64,000 nucleotides of DNA from Ferrimonas gelatinilytica (GCF_039544205.1 NZ_BAABLF010000005.1:434001-498000), one strand, 5' to 3'; counted from the first letter of the stretch, positions 46,132-55,259 are shown. Translations and numbers: made by a program. The notes: generated by a model from the sequence alone, not told the origin.

Positions 46132-46785
46132 TTATTCTGTAACCGTTAAGAGAGAGGGCTGCGGCGCAGAAACACCGGCGGCCATGTAGGGGATCAAGCG
46201 ACGCAGCACCGTTTCTACGTCATTATCCTGGTCGAAGTCCGCTTTCGCGATATCCACCAGGGCGCGATAAGAACTCATGGTAAACACCAAGGTGCCCAGG
46301 GTGTAGTGCATCCGCCAGAAGATGTCGGTGGGCTTCAGGTGTGGGGCGGTCCGGTGAACAAGCTCGGAGATCTTCTCAAGCACCTCTCCGTGGTGGGTAC
46401 TCACAAACCAGCGCAGGTGTCCCTGGTTTTCGATATACCCTCGCCCCAAAAGTTGAAGAAAGAGTGCGGTTCCATGCTGACGCACATCGTTGAGCGCCAT
46501 TAACGGCTCAACCATCGCCTCGAAAGCATCCTGAAGGGTGAGATCCGGCTCCTGATCAACCTCCTCCAATGCTCTGCCCAGGGCGGGCATAAACTGGTTC
46601 AGGTAACGCGCCAGAACGGCCTGTATCAGCTCCTTCTTCGAACCGAAGTGGTAATTGACCGAGGCCAGATTGACTTCCGCTTTATTGGTGATCAAACGCA
46701 ACGAGGTTTCCGAAAATCCACGCTCGGCAAACAGGCGCTCCGCGGCGTTGATAATCTTATCTTTGGTGGTGAGCCGATTTGCCAT
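46132..46785 (-). CDS. psrA: TetR-family fatty-acid regulator PsrA
   Basis: 217 residues. N-terminal HTH with RGFSETSLRLITNKAEVNLASVNYHFGSKKELIQAV, very like Pseudomonas PsrA through the recognition helix, and a ligand domain with LGRGYIENQGHLR and FWRMHYTLGTLVFTMSSYRALV that also tracks PsrA. Pseudomonas and Shewanella PsrA repress beta-oxidation genes and release DNA on binding long-chain fatty acids. A PsrA-type palindrome lies on its own promoter, and fadE is directly downstream. Confidence 0.9.
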   Translation of the reverse strand: MANRLTTKDKIINAAERLFAERGFSETSLRLITNKAEVNLASVNYHFGSKKELIQAVLARYLNQFMPALGRALEEVDQEPDLTLQDAFEAMVEPLMALNDVRQHGTALFLQLLGRGYIENQGHLRWFVSTHHGEVLEKISELVHRTAPHLKPTDIFWRMHYTLGTLVFTMSSYRALVDIAKADFDQDNDVETVLRRLIPYMAAGVSAPQPSLLTVTE

Positions 46786-46806
46786 GCCCTGAATCCGACT
46801 TCAATC

Positions 46807-46847
46807 AAACGTTCGTTTAAAATAAAGCGGTAGCTTCGGGATGTCAA
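46807..46847 (-). promoter_or_regulatory. psrA-fadE promoter with PsrA operator
   Basis: Minus-strand perfect TTGACA (46847-46842), 17-bp spacer, TATTTT (46824-46819). The palindrome AAACG-TT-CGTTT (46807-46818) sits right after the -10, over the start site. Known PsrA boxes are CAAAC/GTTTG-type palindromes, so autorepression is expected. Confidence 0.78.
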
Positions 46848-47071
46848 AGCATGCGCACGCTCCCGCACGATGCCTCTGAACACAGGGTGCCATCCGTCAT
46901 GCCGGCACGAAGGTGAGGCCAAACCGGGAAGGGATTTCCTGGCCGTGTTAGCCGTGGAAAACGGCGGCAGTGCTTCGCGAAGACTGAGTAGAATCGGCAC
47001 CGCCCCAATGGGCAGGATCACAAGTTAGCAACTAAGCTAGTACATCTAGGTTAATAAGATCCTCTCCCTGA

Positions 47072-47115
47072 CCCCGGTGGAACCCAATCTGTCATTGCCA
47101 CCGGGGCTTTTTTTT
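47072..47115 (+). terminator. Rho-independent terminator ahead of the M2 peptidase gene
   Basis: 9-bp stem (CCCCGGTGG / CCACCGGGG), 17-nt loop, C then eight T. No rightward gene lies upstream (psrA is divergent), so it ends an unannotated short transcript or acts as a leader attenuator. Confidence 0.8.
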
Positions 47116-47183
47116 GTCTTTGCGTCCCTCTTTTTTTTTACAAATGGCTAACGTACTCTCTTGCCAAATTAAAATGACAAGAG

Positions 47184-49007
47184 ATGGATACCGTCATGCC
47201 CCACCCCTCAAGCTTGGCCCTGTTGGTGGCCTCCCTGCTCACCGGCTGTAATGCCAGCGAGCCGAACAGCACAGAAAGCAAACCAACCCCCTCTGATCAG
47301 ATCCACGCTGCGGAACAGTCGCTGTCTCAACTCAGCGAAGAGGCCGCCCGGGCACAGTGGATCTATGCCAACTTCATCACCGACGATACCGCGACCTTGG
47401 CCAGCGATGTCGGCCGTGCCTTCAGTGAAAAGGCCGTCGAGTACGCGTCCCTGGCCAGCACCCTGGAGACCGCTGAACTCACCCCCATCGAGCAGCGCAA
47501 GCGCGATCTCTTGCTCCGCGCCCTCACCCTGCCGGCGCCGGTAGACAGTGATAAAAGCCAGCGTCTAGCGGAGTTGAGTACCGAGTTGGGCGGCCTCTAT
47601 GGTAAGGGCCGCTACTGCATCACGCCCGAGCAATGCTTGAGCCAACCCCAACTCTCCTCACTGATGGCTACCAGCCGGGACCCGGATCTGCTCAAGGAGA
47701 TCTGGACCGGCTGGCGCGAGATCGCCAAACCGATGCGGCCCCTCTTCGCCGAGCAGGTGACCCTGGCCAATGAGGGTGCCCAAGCATTGGGCTACCAGGA
47801 TGTGGGGGAGTTATGGCGCAGTAAATACGACATGGCACCGGACGCCTTTCCGGTGGAGCTGGATCGCCTTTGGGGACAGGTCGAGCCGCTCTACGAAGCA
47901 CTGCACTGCTATGTTCGTGGTGAACTTGGGGAAAACTATGGCGCCGATGTCGTTCCCCAGGATAGCCCCATCCCTGCCCACCTTCTGGGCAACATGTGGG
48001 CACAGCAATGGGGCCACATCTACCCTCTGGTCGCACCGGATGACCTGCCCGGCCCGGGCTATGATCTGACCGAGCTGTTGGCAGAGCACGATTTCGATGA
48101 GATCAAGATGGTCCGCCAGGCGGAGCAGTTCTTCACCTCCCTGGGATTCGAACCCTTGCCGGACACCTTCTGGCAGCGCAGCCTGTTTGTCGAGCCCGAG
48201 GACCGCGATGTTGTCTGCCACGCCTCCGCCTGGAACCTGGACAACCGGGACGACATCCGCATCAAGATGTGCATTCGTCGAAACGGCGAAGACTTCAAGG
48301 TGATCCACCATGAACTGGGTCACAACATCTATCAGCGTGCCTACAAAGATCAACCCTTCCTGTTCAAAGACAGTGCCAACGACGGCTTCCACGAAGCCAT
48401 TGGAGATGTGATTTCGCTCTCCATCACACCGAGCTACCTCAAGCAGATAGGCCTGATCGATCAGGTTCCGCCGGCAGAGAGTGACATCGGCTTGCTGTTG
48501 CGCCAGGCTCTGGACAAGGTCGCCTTCCTGCCATTTGGTCTGATGATCGATCAGTGGCGCTGGCAAGTGTTCAGCGGTGAGATCAGCGCCGACCGGTATA
48601 ACCAGGCCTGGTGGGATCTGCGGCAAAAATACCAGGGCGTCGCCGCGCCGGTGGCCCGGACAGAAGCCGATTTCGATCCCGGAGCCAAGTACCACGTGCC
48701 CGGCAGCGTCCCCTATACCCGCTACTTCCTGGCCCACATCCTTCAGTTCCAGATGTTTGAAGCGCTGTGCGAGGAAGCCGGTTACGAGGGTCCCATCCAC
48801 CGCTGTTCCCTCTATGGCAGCGAGGCAGCCGGCACCAAGCTCAACCGCATGCTGGAGATGGGCCTGAGCCAACCCTGGCCTCAGGCACTGGAGGTGGTCA
48901 CCGGCAACCCGGAGATGTCCGGCCAATCGCTCCTAAACTACTTTGCCCCTCTGCATCAATGGCTTGATGAACAGAACCGCGCCTCGGGCCGTCAATGCGG
49001 CTGGTAA
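47184..49007 (+). CDS. M2-family peptidyl-dipeptidase (bacterial ACE homologue), predicted lipoprotein
   Basis: 607 residues. The N-terminus has a lipobox (LLTGCNAS), so it is probably tethered in the periplasm. Zinc motif HELGH lies within HHELGHNIYQRAY (about residue 374-380), with the third ligand in NDGFHEAIGDV. The helical M2 fold region includes the C-terminal VPYTRYFLAHILQFQMFEALC, which is strongly conserved in angiotensin-converting enzyme homologues. It removes C-terminal dipeptides. ATG 47184 or 47196 could start it; the second gives better ribosome-site spacing. A 68-bp leader follows the terminator at 47072-47115. Confidence 0.9.
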   Translation: MDTVMPHPSSLALLVASLLTGCNASEPNSTESKPTPSDQIHAAEQSLSQLSEEAARAQWIYANFITDDTATLASDVGRAFSEKAVEYASLASTLETAELTPIEQRKRDLLLRALTLPAPVDSDKSQRLAELSTELGGLYGKGRYCITPEQCLSQPQLSSLMATSRDPDLLKEIWTGWREIAKPMRPLFAEQVTLANEGAQALGYQDVGELWRSKYDMAPDAFPVELDRLWGQVEPLYEALHCYVRGELGENYGADVVPQDSPIPAHLLGNMWAQQWGHIYPLVAPDDLPGPGYDLTELLAEHDFDEIKMVRQAEQFFTSLGFEPLPDTFWQRSLFVEPEDRDVVCHASAWNLDNRDDIRIKMCIRRNGEDFKVIHHELGHNIYQRAYKDQPFLFKDSANDGFHEAIGDVISLSITPSYLKQIGLIDQVPPAESDIGLLLRQALDKVAFLPFGLMIDQWRWQVFSGEISADRYNQAWWDLRQKYQGVAAPVARTEADFDPGAKYHVPGSVPYTRYFLAHILQFQMFEALCEEAGYEGPIHRCSLYGSEAAGTKLNRMLEMGLSQPWPQALEVVTGNPEMSGQSLLNYFAPLHQWLDEQNRASGRQCGW

Positions 49008-49043
49008 AGCGGTACGCCGAAACGTTCATGCATTGAATCAATA

Positions 49044-49070
49044 AAGGGAGCGCTAACGCGCTCCCTTTTC
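49044..49070. terminator. Terminator between the M2 peptidase and marC-like genes
   Basis: 10-bp stem (AAGGGAGCGC / GCGCTCCCTT), 4-nt loop, short T run rightward. Confidence 0.75.
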
Positions 49071-49104
49071 AGTTAGGGGATGCCCCGGCAGGGGGCAACC
49101 AGGC

Positions 49105-49740
49105 TCAGAAAAACGCCTTGTGCGCCTCGGCGATCCCCTCGACCAGCATCTGGGTGCCAATCACGGCCAGGATCAACCCCATCATCTTCGAGATCACGTT
49201 CAGTACGCTAGGACCAATCGCCTTGACAATACGACCACCGAACAGGAAGAGCACAGCGGTCAAAACGCAGAGCAGACCAAACGCCAGGATGGTGATGATG
49301 GTTTCATCCAGCCCTCCGGTGGTGGCGAAGTTCATCGCCGTCGCGATGGTACCGGGACCGGCCAGGATCGGCGTGGCCAACGGAGAAACGGCGATCCCCA
49401 GTGCGGCGCCGCGCTGCGCCGCCGCATCAGCCTCATGCTCCTCACTGGACGGAGCGGGCGCCTGAAGCATGTGAAAACCGATAAGAAACACCAGAACCCC
49501 ACCGGTGATCCTCAGGGCATAGAGCGTGATCCCGAAGAGATCGAATATCAGCTTACCGGAGATGGCAAACAGGGAGACGATGCAAAAGGCGATAAACACC
49601 GAGCGGATGGCGATGGCCCGGGTGGTTTCCCGATCACTGCCGCTGGTTAAACCAAGAAAGATCGGAATGTTGGCAATGGGGTTCATGATGGCGAAGAAGC
49701 CCATGAATACCGTCACCGTGTGGATAATCAACTCCTGCAC
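49105..49740 (-). CDS. MarC-family integral membrane protein
   Basis: 211 residues, six hydrophobic helices. MNPIANIPIFLGLT near the N-terminus and SPLATPILAGPGTIATAM are MarC/YchE/YhgN signatures. The frame is open to 49767, but the GTG at 49740 (VQELIIHTV) has a perfect AAGGAG six bases upstream. The family's transport role is not established; despite the name, MarC does not confer multidrug resistance. It is divergent from rimO. Confidence 0.87.
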   Translation of the reverse strand: MQELIIHTVTVFMGFFAIMNPIANIPIFLGLTSGSDRETTRAIAIRSVFIAFCIVSLFAISGKLIFDLFGITLYALRITGGVLVFLIGFHMLQAPAPSSEEHEADAAAQRGAALGIAVSPLATPILAGPGTIATAMNFATTGGLDETIITILAFGLLCVLTAVLFLFGGRIVKAIGPSVLNVISKMMGLILAVIGTQMLVEGIAEAHKAFF

Positions 49741-49938
49741 TGGGCACTCCTTGGTAGTCAAACGCAAATGGCTGAAGGCTATGAGGCAAACACCAAAATT
49801 AAGGGCTTATCCAACAGCGGGTTACCCCATTAGGATAGAAGAAGTCGCCATTAAACCCGAATCTTCCCAAGGATCAACGGCGCAGGGATAAACTGTGATT
49901 GATGCAGCGGCAGGCCGGAAAGTTGATGATTATTTGCC

Positions 49939-49967
49939 CTGCCATCGGGCGAAAACTTAGGTATAAT
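49939..49967 (+). promoter_or_regulatory. Promoter of rimO
   Basis: CTGCCA (49939-49944), 17-bp spacer, perfect TATAAT (49962-49967), then a GC-rich discriminator CGCGCCCCC. Confidence 0.75.
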
Positions 49968-50009
49968 CGCGCCCCCTTGTCCCTTCGCCGAGTGAGTCAG
50001 AGCTTTTCG

Positions 50010-51431
50010 ATGACCGTAAACCAGTTTGATCCCAAGCAAACCACGACACTGAATGCGCCCGCAAAAGCGATCGATGCCTTGTCGATCCCGCCCCAGCAGA
50101 GCACCACCGCCGACGGACCGGCCCGGATCGGCTTCATCAGCCTGGGCTGCCCCAAGAACCTGGTGGACTCCGAGCGGATCCTCACTCAACTTCGTACCGA
50201 GGGTTATGACATCGTCAACACCTACGAAGGGGCCGATCTGGTCATCGTCAATACCTGTGGCTTCATCGACTCGGCGGTTCAGGAGTCCCTGGATACCATC
50301 GGTGAGGCATTGAAGGAGAACGGTAAAGTTCTGGTCACCGGTTGCCTGGGCGCAAAGGACAATGAGATCCGGGAGATCCACCCCAAAGTCCTAGGGATCA
50401 CCGGCCCCCACGCCTACGAAGTGGTGCTGGAACAGGTGCATGCCCACCTGCCCAAGCCCCAGCATGACCCCATGACCAGCCTGATCCCGGATCATGGCGT
50501 CAAGCTGACTCCCCGTCACTACGCCTACCTCAAGATCTCCGAGGGCTGCAACCACAAATGTACCTTCTGCATCATCCCCTCGATGCGGGGACAACTGGAC
50601 AGCCGCCCCATCGGCAGCATCCTGGATGAAGCCAAGCGGCTGAAAGAGGCCGGTGTTCAGGAACTGCTGGTGATCAGTCAGGACACCGGCGCCTACGGCG
50701 TCGACGTCAAACACAAAACCGGCTTTTGGAATGGCATGCCGGTAAAAACCGCGATGCTGGAGCTGTGCGAGAAGCTGGCAGAGTTTGGGATCTGGGTGCG
50801 TCTACACTACGTCTACCCCTACCCCAGCGTCGAAAAACTGATGCCCCTGATGGCCGAAGGCAAGATCCTCCCCTACCTGGACATCCCGTTCCAGCACGCC
50901 AGTCCCCGGGTGCTCAAAGCGATGAAGCGGCCGGGCAACGCCGAGCGTACGCTGGAACAGATCCAGGCCTGGCGTGAGCAGTGCCCGGACCTGGTGATCC
51001 GCTCCACCTTCATCGTCGGTTTTCCCGGCGAGACCGAGGAGGATTTCCAGCTGCTGCTGGACTGGTTGGTCGAGGCACGGCTGGACAGGGTCGGTTGCTT
51101 CAAGTACAGCCCGGTAGAGGGCGCCACCGCCAATGCGTTGGCGGATCATGTACCGGAAGCGGTTAAAGAGGAGCGCTACCAGCGCTTCATGCAGGTCCAG
51201 GCACAGATCAGCCGTGAGAAGTTGGCGGAGCGCGTGGGTCAGGAGATGCTGGTGTTGGTGGATGAGATTGGCGAAGACGGTGCCATAGGACGCAGCTACG
51301 CCGATGCCCCTGAGATCGACGGCCGGGTGATCATCGGCGGTGAATACGATCTCAATCCTGGCGACAAGGTCTGGGTGAGCATCGAGTTTGCCGACGATCA
51401 CGACCTCTTCGGTACCCTGGCAGAGGAGTGA
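50010..51431 (+). CDS. rimO: Ribosomal protein S12 methylthiotransferase RimO
   Basis: 473 residues, with about 30 more N-terminal residues than E. coli RimO (441). The N-terminal UPF0004 domain has its three cluster Cys (SLGCPKN, VNTCGFID, VTGCLGAKD), the radical-SAM cluster CNHKCTFC lies near residue 180-187, and there is a C-terminal TRAM domain. It methylthiolates Asp89 of S12 using two Fe-S clusters. The frame reaches back to 49899 across the promoter, so ATG 50010 is the better start. Confidence 0.95.
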   Translation: MTVNQFDPKQTTTLNAPAKAIDALSIPPQQSTTADGPARIGFISLGCPKNLVDSERILTQLRTEGYDIVNTYEGADLVIVNTCGFIDSAVQESLDTIGEALKENGKVLVTGCLGAKDNEIREIHPKVLGITGPHAYEVVLEQVHAHLPKPQHDPMTSLIPDHGVKLTPRHYAYLKISEGCNHKCTFCIIPSMRGQLDSRPIGSILDEAKRLKEAGVQELLVISQDTGAYGVDVKHKTGFWNGMPVKTAMLELCEKLAEFGIWVRLHYVYPYPSVEKLMPLMAEGKILPYLDIPFQHASPRVLKAMKRPGNAERTLEQIQAWREQCPDLVIRSTFIVGFPGETEEDFQLLLDWLVEARLDRVGCFKYSPVEGATANALADHVPEAVKEERYQRFMQVQAQISREKLAERVGQEMLVLVDEIGEDGAIGRSYADAPEIDGRVIIGGEYDLNPGDKVWVSIEFADDHDLFGTLAEE

Positions 51432-51470
51432 GCCCAAAGCGGCCGAGCCGAGGGAAGGACAGCAATTTGG

Positions 51471-51494
51471 ACACGACCGCTTCGGCGGTCGTGT
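51471..51494 (+). terminator. UUCG-capped hairpin downstream of rimO
   Basis: 10-bp perfect stem (ACACGACCGC / GCGGTCGTGT) closed by a C(TTCG)G tetraloop. Only a weak T stretch follows, so it may protect the mRNA 3' end or terminate inefficiently. Confidence 0.55.
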
Positions 51495-51609
51495 CGCGCT
51501 TTGTGGACTTTATCGACTATTCGCGCTGCCGGCGCTCATAAAACCAACACAATCGCAACCAAACATCATTAGTTGCCACTACATCCTGCCGACCTTGGCG
51601 AGGTAAGCC

Positions 51610-51639
51610 TTGTTTTTAGCGACCTCTCCCCTCTACAAT
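51610..51639 (+). promoter_or_regulatory. Promoter candidate for the AbgT-family gene
   Basis: TTGTTT (51610-51615), 18-bp spacer, TACAAT (51634-51639); 61 bp upstream of the ATG. Confidence 0.58.
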
Positions 51640-51700
51640 CGCCCACTGCTCGATATACACAAAAAAATAACGACAATAACCCAACTTTAGAGAGTTATTC

Positions 51701-53308
51701 ATGAGCTCAACGAACCAGAACGCCGTCGCGACAGACGATCGCATGGAGAACAGCGGAGCCTTTCGACGTTTCCTCGATACCGTGGAGCGTCTGGGCAACC
51801 TGCTGCCCCACCCCATCACCCTGTTTGCCCTTTTCTGCTTGGCCATCATCGTTATCTCCGGCATTGCCGGCTACTTCGATCTTGCCGTAGTCGACCCTCG
51901 CCCGGAAGGGGCCCGGGGACGTGCCGATGACGGCATGATCGCCGTATTCAGCCTCCTCAGCGCCGATGGCCTGCGGATGATGGTCTCCAACATGGTGACC
52001 AACTTCACCGGCTTCGCTCCGCTTGGCACTGTGCTGGTGGCCCTGCTTGGCGTCGGGATCGCCGAGCGTGCCGGCCTGATCTCCGCCGCCCTGCGTGGCC
52101 TGGTCATGGGCTCCTCTCCCCGTCTGGTGACCTTCATCGTGGTTTTTGCCGGGATCATCTCCAACACCGCCTCTGAGCTCGGCTACGTGGTGCTGATCCC
52201 CCTGGCTGCGGTCACTTTCCATTCTCTGGGCCGTCACCCGCTGGCGGGTCTGGCCGCAGCCTTCGCGGGTGTTTCAGGGGGTTACTCCGCAAACCTGCTG
52301 CTGGGAACCGTTGATCCGCTGCTCTCCGGCATCACTGAGTCCGCCGCACACATTATCGATCCTGGCTACACCGTCGGGCCGGAAGCGAACTGGTTCTTCA
52401 TGATCGTCTCCACCTTCGTGGTGGCCAGTCTGGCGATGTTCGTCACCGAACGCATTGTCGAGCCCCGTCTGGGCAAGTACGACGTCAGTGAGGCCTCCGA
52501 AGACGTCGAGCATGACGAGATGGAGGGTCTGACCGCAGCCGAGAAACGCGGCCTGAAGTCCGCCGGCCTGACCCTGCTCGCCCTCTCCGCGATTTTAGCG
52601 CTCACTGTTGTGCCTGAGTGGGGCCCGCTGCGCCACCCTGACACCGGTCTGGTCGCCGGCTCCCCCTTCCTGAAGGGGATCGTGGTATTCATCTTCTTCT
52701 TCTTCGCTATCCCCGGCATCGTTTTCGGTAAAGCGGTGGGGACCATCAATAACGACCGAGACGTCATTAACGCCATGAGCTACGCCATGTCCACCATGGG
52801 CATGTACATCGTGCTGGTGTTTTTCGCGGCCCAGTTCGTTGCCTACTTCAGCTGGACCAACCTGGGGGCGATCACCGCCGTGAAGGGCGCCGGCTTCCTG
52901 CAGGCAATCGGTCTGGACGGCCCGCTGCTGTTCATCTGCTTTATCATGGTCTGTGCCTTCATTAACCTGATGGTGGGCTCTGCCTCGGCGCAGTGGGCGG
53001 TGACGGCACCGATCTTCGTCCCCATGCTGATGCTGGTGGGTTACGCGCCGGAGACCATCCAGGCTGCCTATCGTATCGGTGACTCTGTCACCAATATCAT
53101 CACGCCGATGATGAGCTACTTCGGTTTGATCCTGGCTGTCGCCTGTCGCTATAAACGGGACTTGGGGATCGGCACCCTGGTTGCCACCATGCTGCCCTAC
53201 TCCATCGTGCTCTTCGTTGGCTGGACCCTGTTGTTCGTGGTTTATGTCTTCGTACTGGGCCTGCCGGTAGGCCCCGGCAGCCCAACCTACTGGACCCCAG
53301 GGGGCTAA
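51701..53308 (+). CDS. AbgT-family transporter
   Basis: 535 residues with about 11 membrane helices. ERLGNLLPHPITLFALFC at the start, FTGFAPLGTVLVALLGVGIAE, GGYSANLLLGTVDPLLSGIT and SASAQWAVTAPIFVPMLM are AbgT signatures. The founder imports p-aminobenzoyl-glutamate; other members export sulfonamides using the proton gradient. The substrate is not readable here. No abgA/abgB hydrolase is adjacent. Own promoter and terminator. Confidence 0.9.
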   Translation: MSSTNQNAVATDDRMENSGAFRRFLDTVERLGNLLPHPITLFALFCLAIIVISGIAGYFDLAVVDPRPEGARGRADDGMIAVFSLLSADGLRMMVSNMVTNFTGFAPLGTVLVALLGVGIAERAGLISAALRGLVMGSSPRLVTFIVVFAGIISNTASELGYVVLIPLAAVTFHSLGRHPLAGLAAAFAGVSGGYSANLLLGTVDPLLSGITESAAHIIDPGYTVGPEANWFFMIVSTFVVASLAMFVTERIVEPRLGKYDVSEASEDVEHDEMEGLTAAEKRGLKSAGLTLLALSAILALTVVPEWGPLRHPDTGLVAGSPFLKGIVVFIFFFFAIPGIVFGKAVGTINNDRDVINAMSYAMSTMGMYIVLVFFAAQFVAYFSWTNLGAITAVKGAGFLQAIGLDGPLLFICFIMVCAFINLMVGSASAQWAVTAPIFVPMLMLVGYAPETIQAAYRIGDSVTNIITPMMSYFGLILAVACRYKRDLGIGTLVATMLPYSIVLFVGWTLLFVVYVFVLGLPVGPGSPTYWTPGG

Positions 53309-53318
53309 CCCCACATGG

Positions 53319-53352
53319 AAAACGGCCCGCTCATCGAGCGGGCCGTTTTTTC
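53319..53352 (+). terminator. Terminator of the AbgT-family gene
   Basis: 14-bp stem (AAAACGGCCCGCTC / GAGCGGGCCGTTTT), 3-nt loop, then T. Confidence 0.93.
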
Positions 53353-53431
53353 TCTCCGCTCATCAGCGCTCCGTAAGGGGTGAGACGGGCAGCGATGTCG
53401 CCCGAATGGGCCCAGACAGGGATGAAGCGGA

Positions 53432-54010
53432 TCAGCGCTTTTGGTGACGCTCCCGATTTTCGAGCTTCTGCTTTTGGCTTTTGCGCATCAGCACATAGAC
53501 CGCACCGGTACCGCCGTGGTGACGTTGGGCCGAGTGGAACGCCAGAACCTCCGGCACGTGAGGCAGCCATTTAGCCAGATAGCTTTTCAGCACGCCCCGA
53601 AACGGTTTGGAGTTTAACCCCTTACCATGAAGGATCAGGGCACAACGGACGTCGGTGAGTTGGCAGTCGGCAACGAACTGCAGCAACGCGGTACGCGCCG
53701 ACTCAACGCTGTGCCCATGCAGGTCCAGGCGGGCATCCAGTTGATACTTTCCTAAGCGGAGGTTTTTGTAGACGCCATGCTGCATCCCCCCTCGGGTCCA
53801 ACCGATAACGTCTTCCGGATCGATCGGCTCCACCGCCTCCAGGCTCAACCCATCGGACTCCGGCTCGGACTCAGCCTGAGCCGCCTGACGCCGGGCCAAC
53901 TGGGCGTCGGTCGGCTGAAAGCCGCCCTGTGTGACCACGCGATCGCTGTCCGCAAGCGGCATCACATCGGACATCGCTTCGAGAAACAGCTCCTGCTCTC
54001 TCTTTTCCAT
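53432..54010 (-). CDS. smrA: Smr-domain DNA endonuclease SmrA
   Basis: 192 residues. After a charged N-terminal half with the conserved GGMQHGVYKNLRLGKY lead-in, the Smr domain shows LDLHGHSVESAR and LILHGKGLNSK, ending HGGTGAVYVLMR. These LDxHG and HGxG motifs define stand-alone Smr proteins; E. coli SmrA nicks DNA in vitro. Ribosome site is not strong; the MEKREQEL start is usual. Confidence 0.9.
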   Translation of the reverse strand: MEKREQELFLEAMSDVMPLADSDRVVTQGGFQPTDAQLARRQAAQAESEPESDGLSLEAVEPIDPEDVIGWTRGGMQHGVYKNLRLGKYQLDARLDLHGHSVESARTALLQFVADCQLTDVRCALILHGKGLNSKPFRGVLKSYLAKWLPHVPEVLAFHSAQRHHGGTGAVYVLMRKSQKQKLENRERHQKR

Positions 54011-54170
54011 CTTGTCCCCCTATCGCCGTGGATATCACCTTGGTACGGCACGATTATACCCACGGCTCAGCCCCTGCAACCTGGCCGCTCACAAATTGTA
54101 ATGGTTTCCATCTTTACATTCGGCGCCGCTCCTCCATCATTGTTAACATAAAATTGACTGAGGTGACGCC

Positions 54171-54737
54171 GTGTCTCTGCGCCATATCTTGTTTCCACTC
54201 CTGCTCATCACTAGCCTGCCCAGCCACGGCAGTAACATTGATGATCTCCTCAATCCAATATACGACCAGTTTGTAGATGCTTATCAGACACTCAATGCCG
54301 ACCCTCTGGTGGCAAGATACAGTAATGATGCGTGCATGATGGGGGTGTCCGAGCGTGAAGGGTTCTATGAAGGTCGGGAGGCCATTCGCGAGGCCTACCA
54401 GCGATGGTTTGACAAGGTTCGCCAGAGGGAAGCGACCATCGACATCCGCTTTCGCGTCGTTAACCGTACCCTGAGGGGCGATATGGCGACGGACGCTGGG
54501 TACTACCTTATCCGTTACCAGCCCAACCAGGAAAATGAGAAACCGGCGTCCGAATTCGCTGGCAAGTTCATCATGAATTTCCACCGGGAAAGTGACGATT
54601 ACTGGTCCGTCAGCGTCGATTCCGCCACCCGGGTCAAAACCGAGCTCTTTACCGATGCCAAACCACAGCCCGGCCTCTATTTTGCGCCGACTTTCGAGAC
54701 AATGGCGGTCACACCCAACCACGAAACCACACAATGA
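54171..54737 (+). CDS. Exported NTF2-like (SnoaL/DUF4440-type) protein
   Basis: 188 residues, GTG start after GAGGTGACGCC. Signal peptide (ILFPLLLITSLPSHG), then a cone-shaped NTF2-type domain: DQFVDAYQTLNADPLVARYSNDACMMG, FYEGREAIREAYQRWF, and later strands ending FIMNFHRESDDYWSVSVD. Such proteins are small ligand-binding or isomerase-like folds; the function is unknown. The C-terminus overlaps ychJ by 4 bp (ATGA). Confidence 0.7.
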   Translation: MSLRHILFPLLLITSLPSHGSNIDDLLNPIYDQFVDAYQTLNADPLVARYSNDACMMGVSEREGFYEGREAIREAYQRWFDKVRQREATIDIRFRVVNRTLRGDMATDAGYYLIRYQPNQENEKPASEFAGKFIMNFHRESDDYWSVSVDSATRVKTELFTDAKPQPGLYFAPTFETMAVTPNHETTQ

Positions 54738-55189
54738 CACTCTGTCCCTGTGGCAGCGGCCAAGGCTATGAACGCTGCTGCCAGCCGCTGCACCAAAGGC
54801 AGCAAATCGCTCAAAGCCCTGAGCAACTGATGCGCTCCCGATACAGCGCTTACGTGCTTGCTCAGGCTCAATACCTACTCGATACGCACCACCCGGAGTA
54901 CCGAGGTGATTTGACAGTGGAAACGCTGGCGCAGGCCTGCGCCGAAACCCGTTGGGCCAGGCTTGAACTACTCTCCACTCCCCCCGCCAGTCAGGACGTG
55001 GGTTACGTTGAATTCAAAGCCTGGTACTACCAGGGCGACCGGCTCGCAGCGATGCACGAACGCAGTCGCTTCTGCCGGGACCAGGGACAATGGCGATACT
55101 GCGATGGGCAGTTCGATCCCAAGCCCGCTGGGCGTAACGCCCCCTGCGTCTGCGGCTCCGGGAAAAAGTTCAAGCGCTGCTGCGGCTAG
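54734..55189 (+). CDS. ychJ: YchJ-family SEC-C motif protein
   Basis: 151 residues, close to E. coli YchJ (152). Two SEC-C zinc motifs bracket the protein: CPCGSGQGYERCC at the N-terminus and CVCGSGKKFKRCC at the C-terminus. The middle NTF2-like domain has LMRSRYSAYVLAQAQYLLDT and YVEFKAWY. Role unknown, probably zinc-dependent. Translationally coupled to the upstream gene. Confidence 0.93.
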   Translation: MTLCPCGSGQGYERCCQPLHQRQQIAQSPEQLMRSRYSAYVLAQAQYLLDTHHPEYRGDLTVETLAQACAETRWARLELLSTPPASQDVGYVEFKAWYYQGDRLAAMHERSRFCRDQGQWRYCDGQFDPKPAGRNAPCVCGSGKKFKRCCG

Positions 55190-55213
55190 GCGGCAACTCC
55201 GCCTTTAAGACAC

Positions 55214-55241
55214 AAAAAAACCAGGCGCCTGCCTGGTTTTT
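55214..55241. terminator. Bidirectional terminator between ychJ and yfcZ
   Basis: AAACCAGGC / GCCTGGTTT stem, 4-nt loop, flanked by A and T runs. Confidence 0.9.
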
Positions 55242-55259
55242 ATACGAAAAGAAGCCCTG

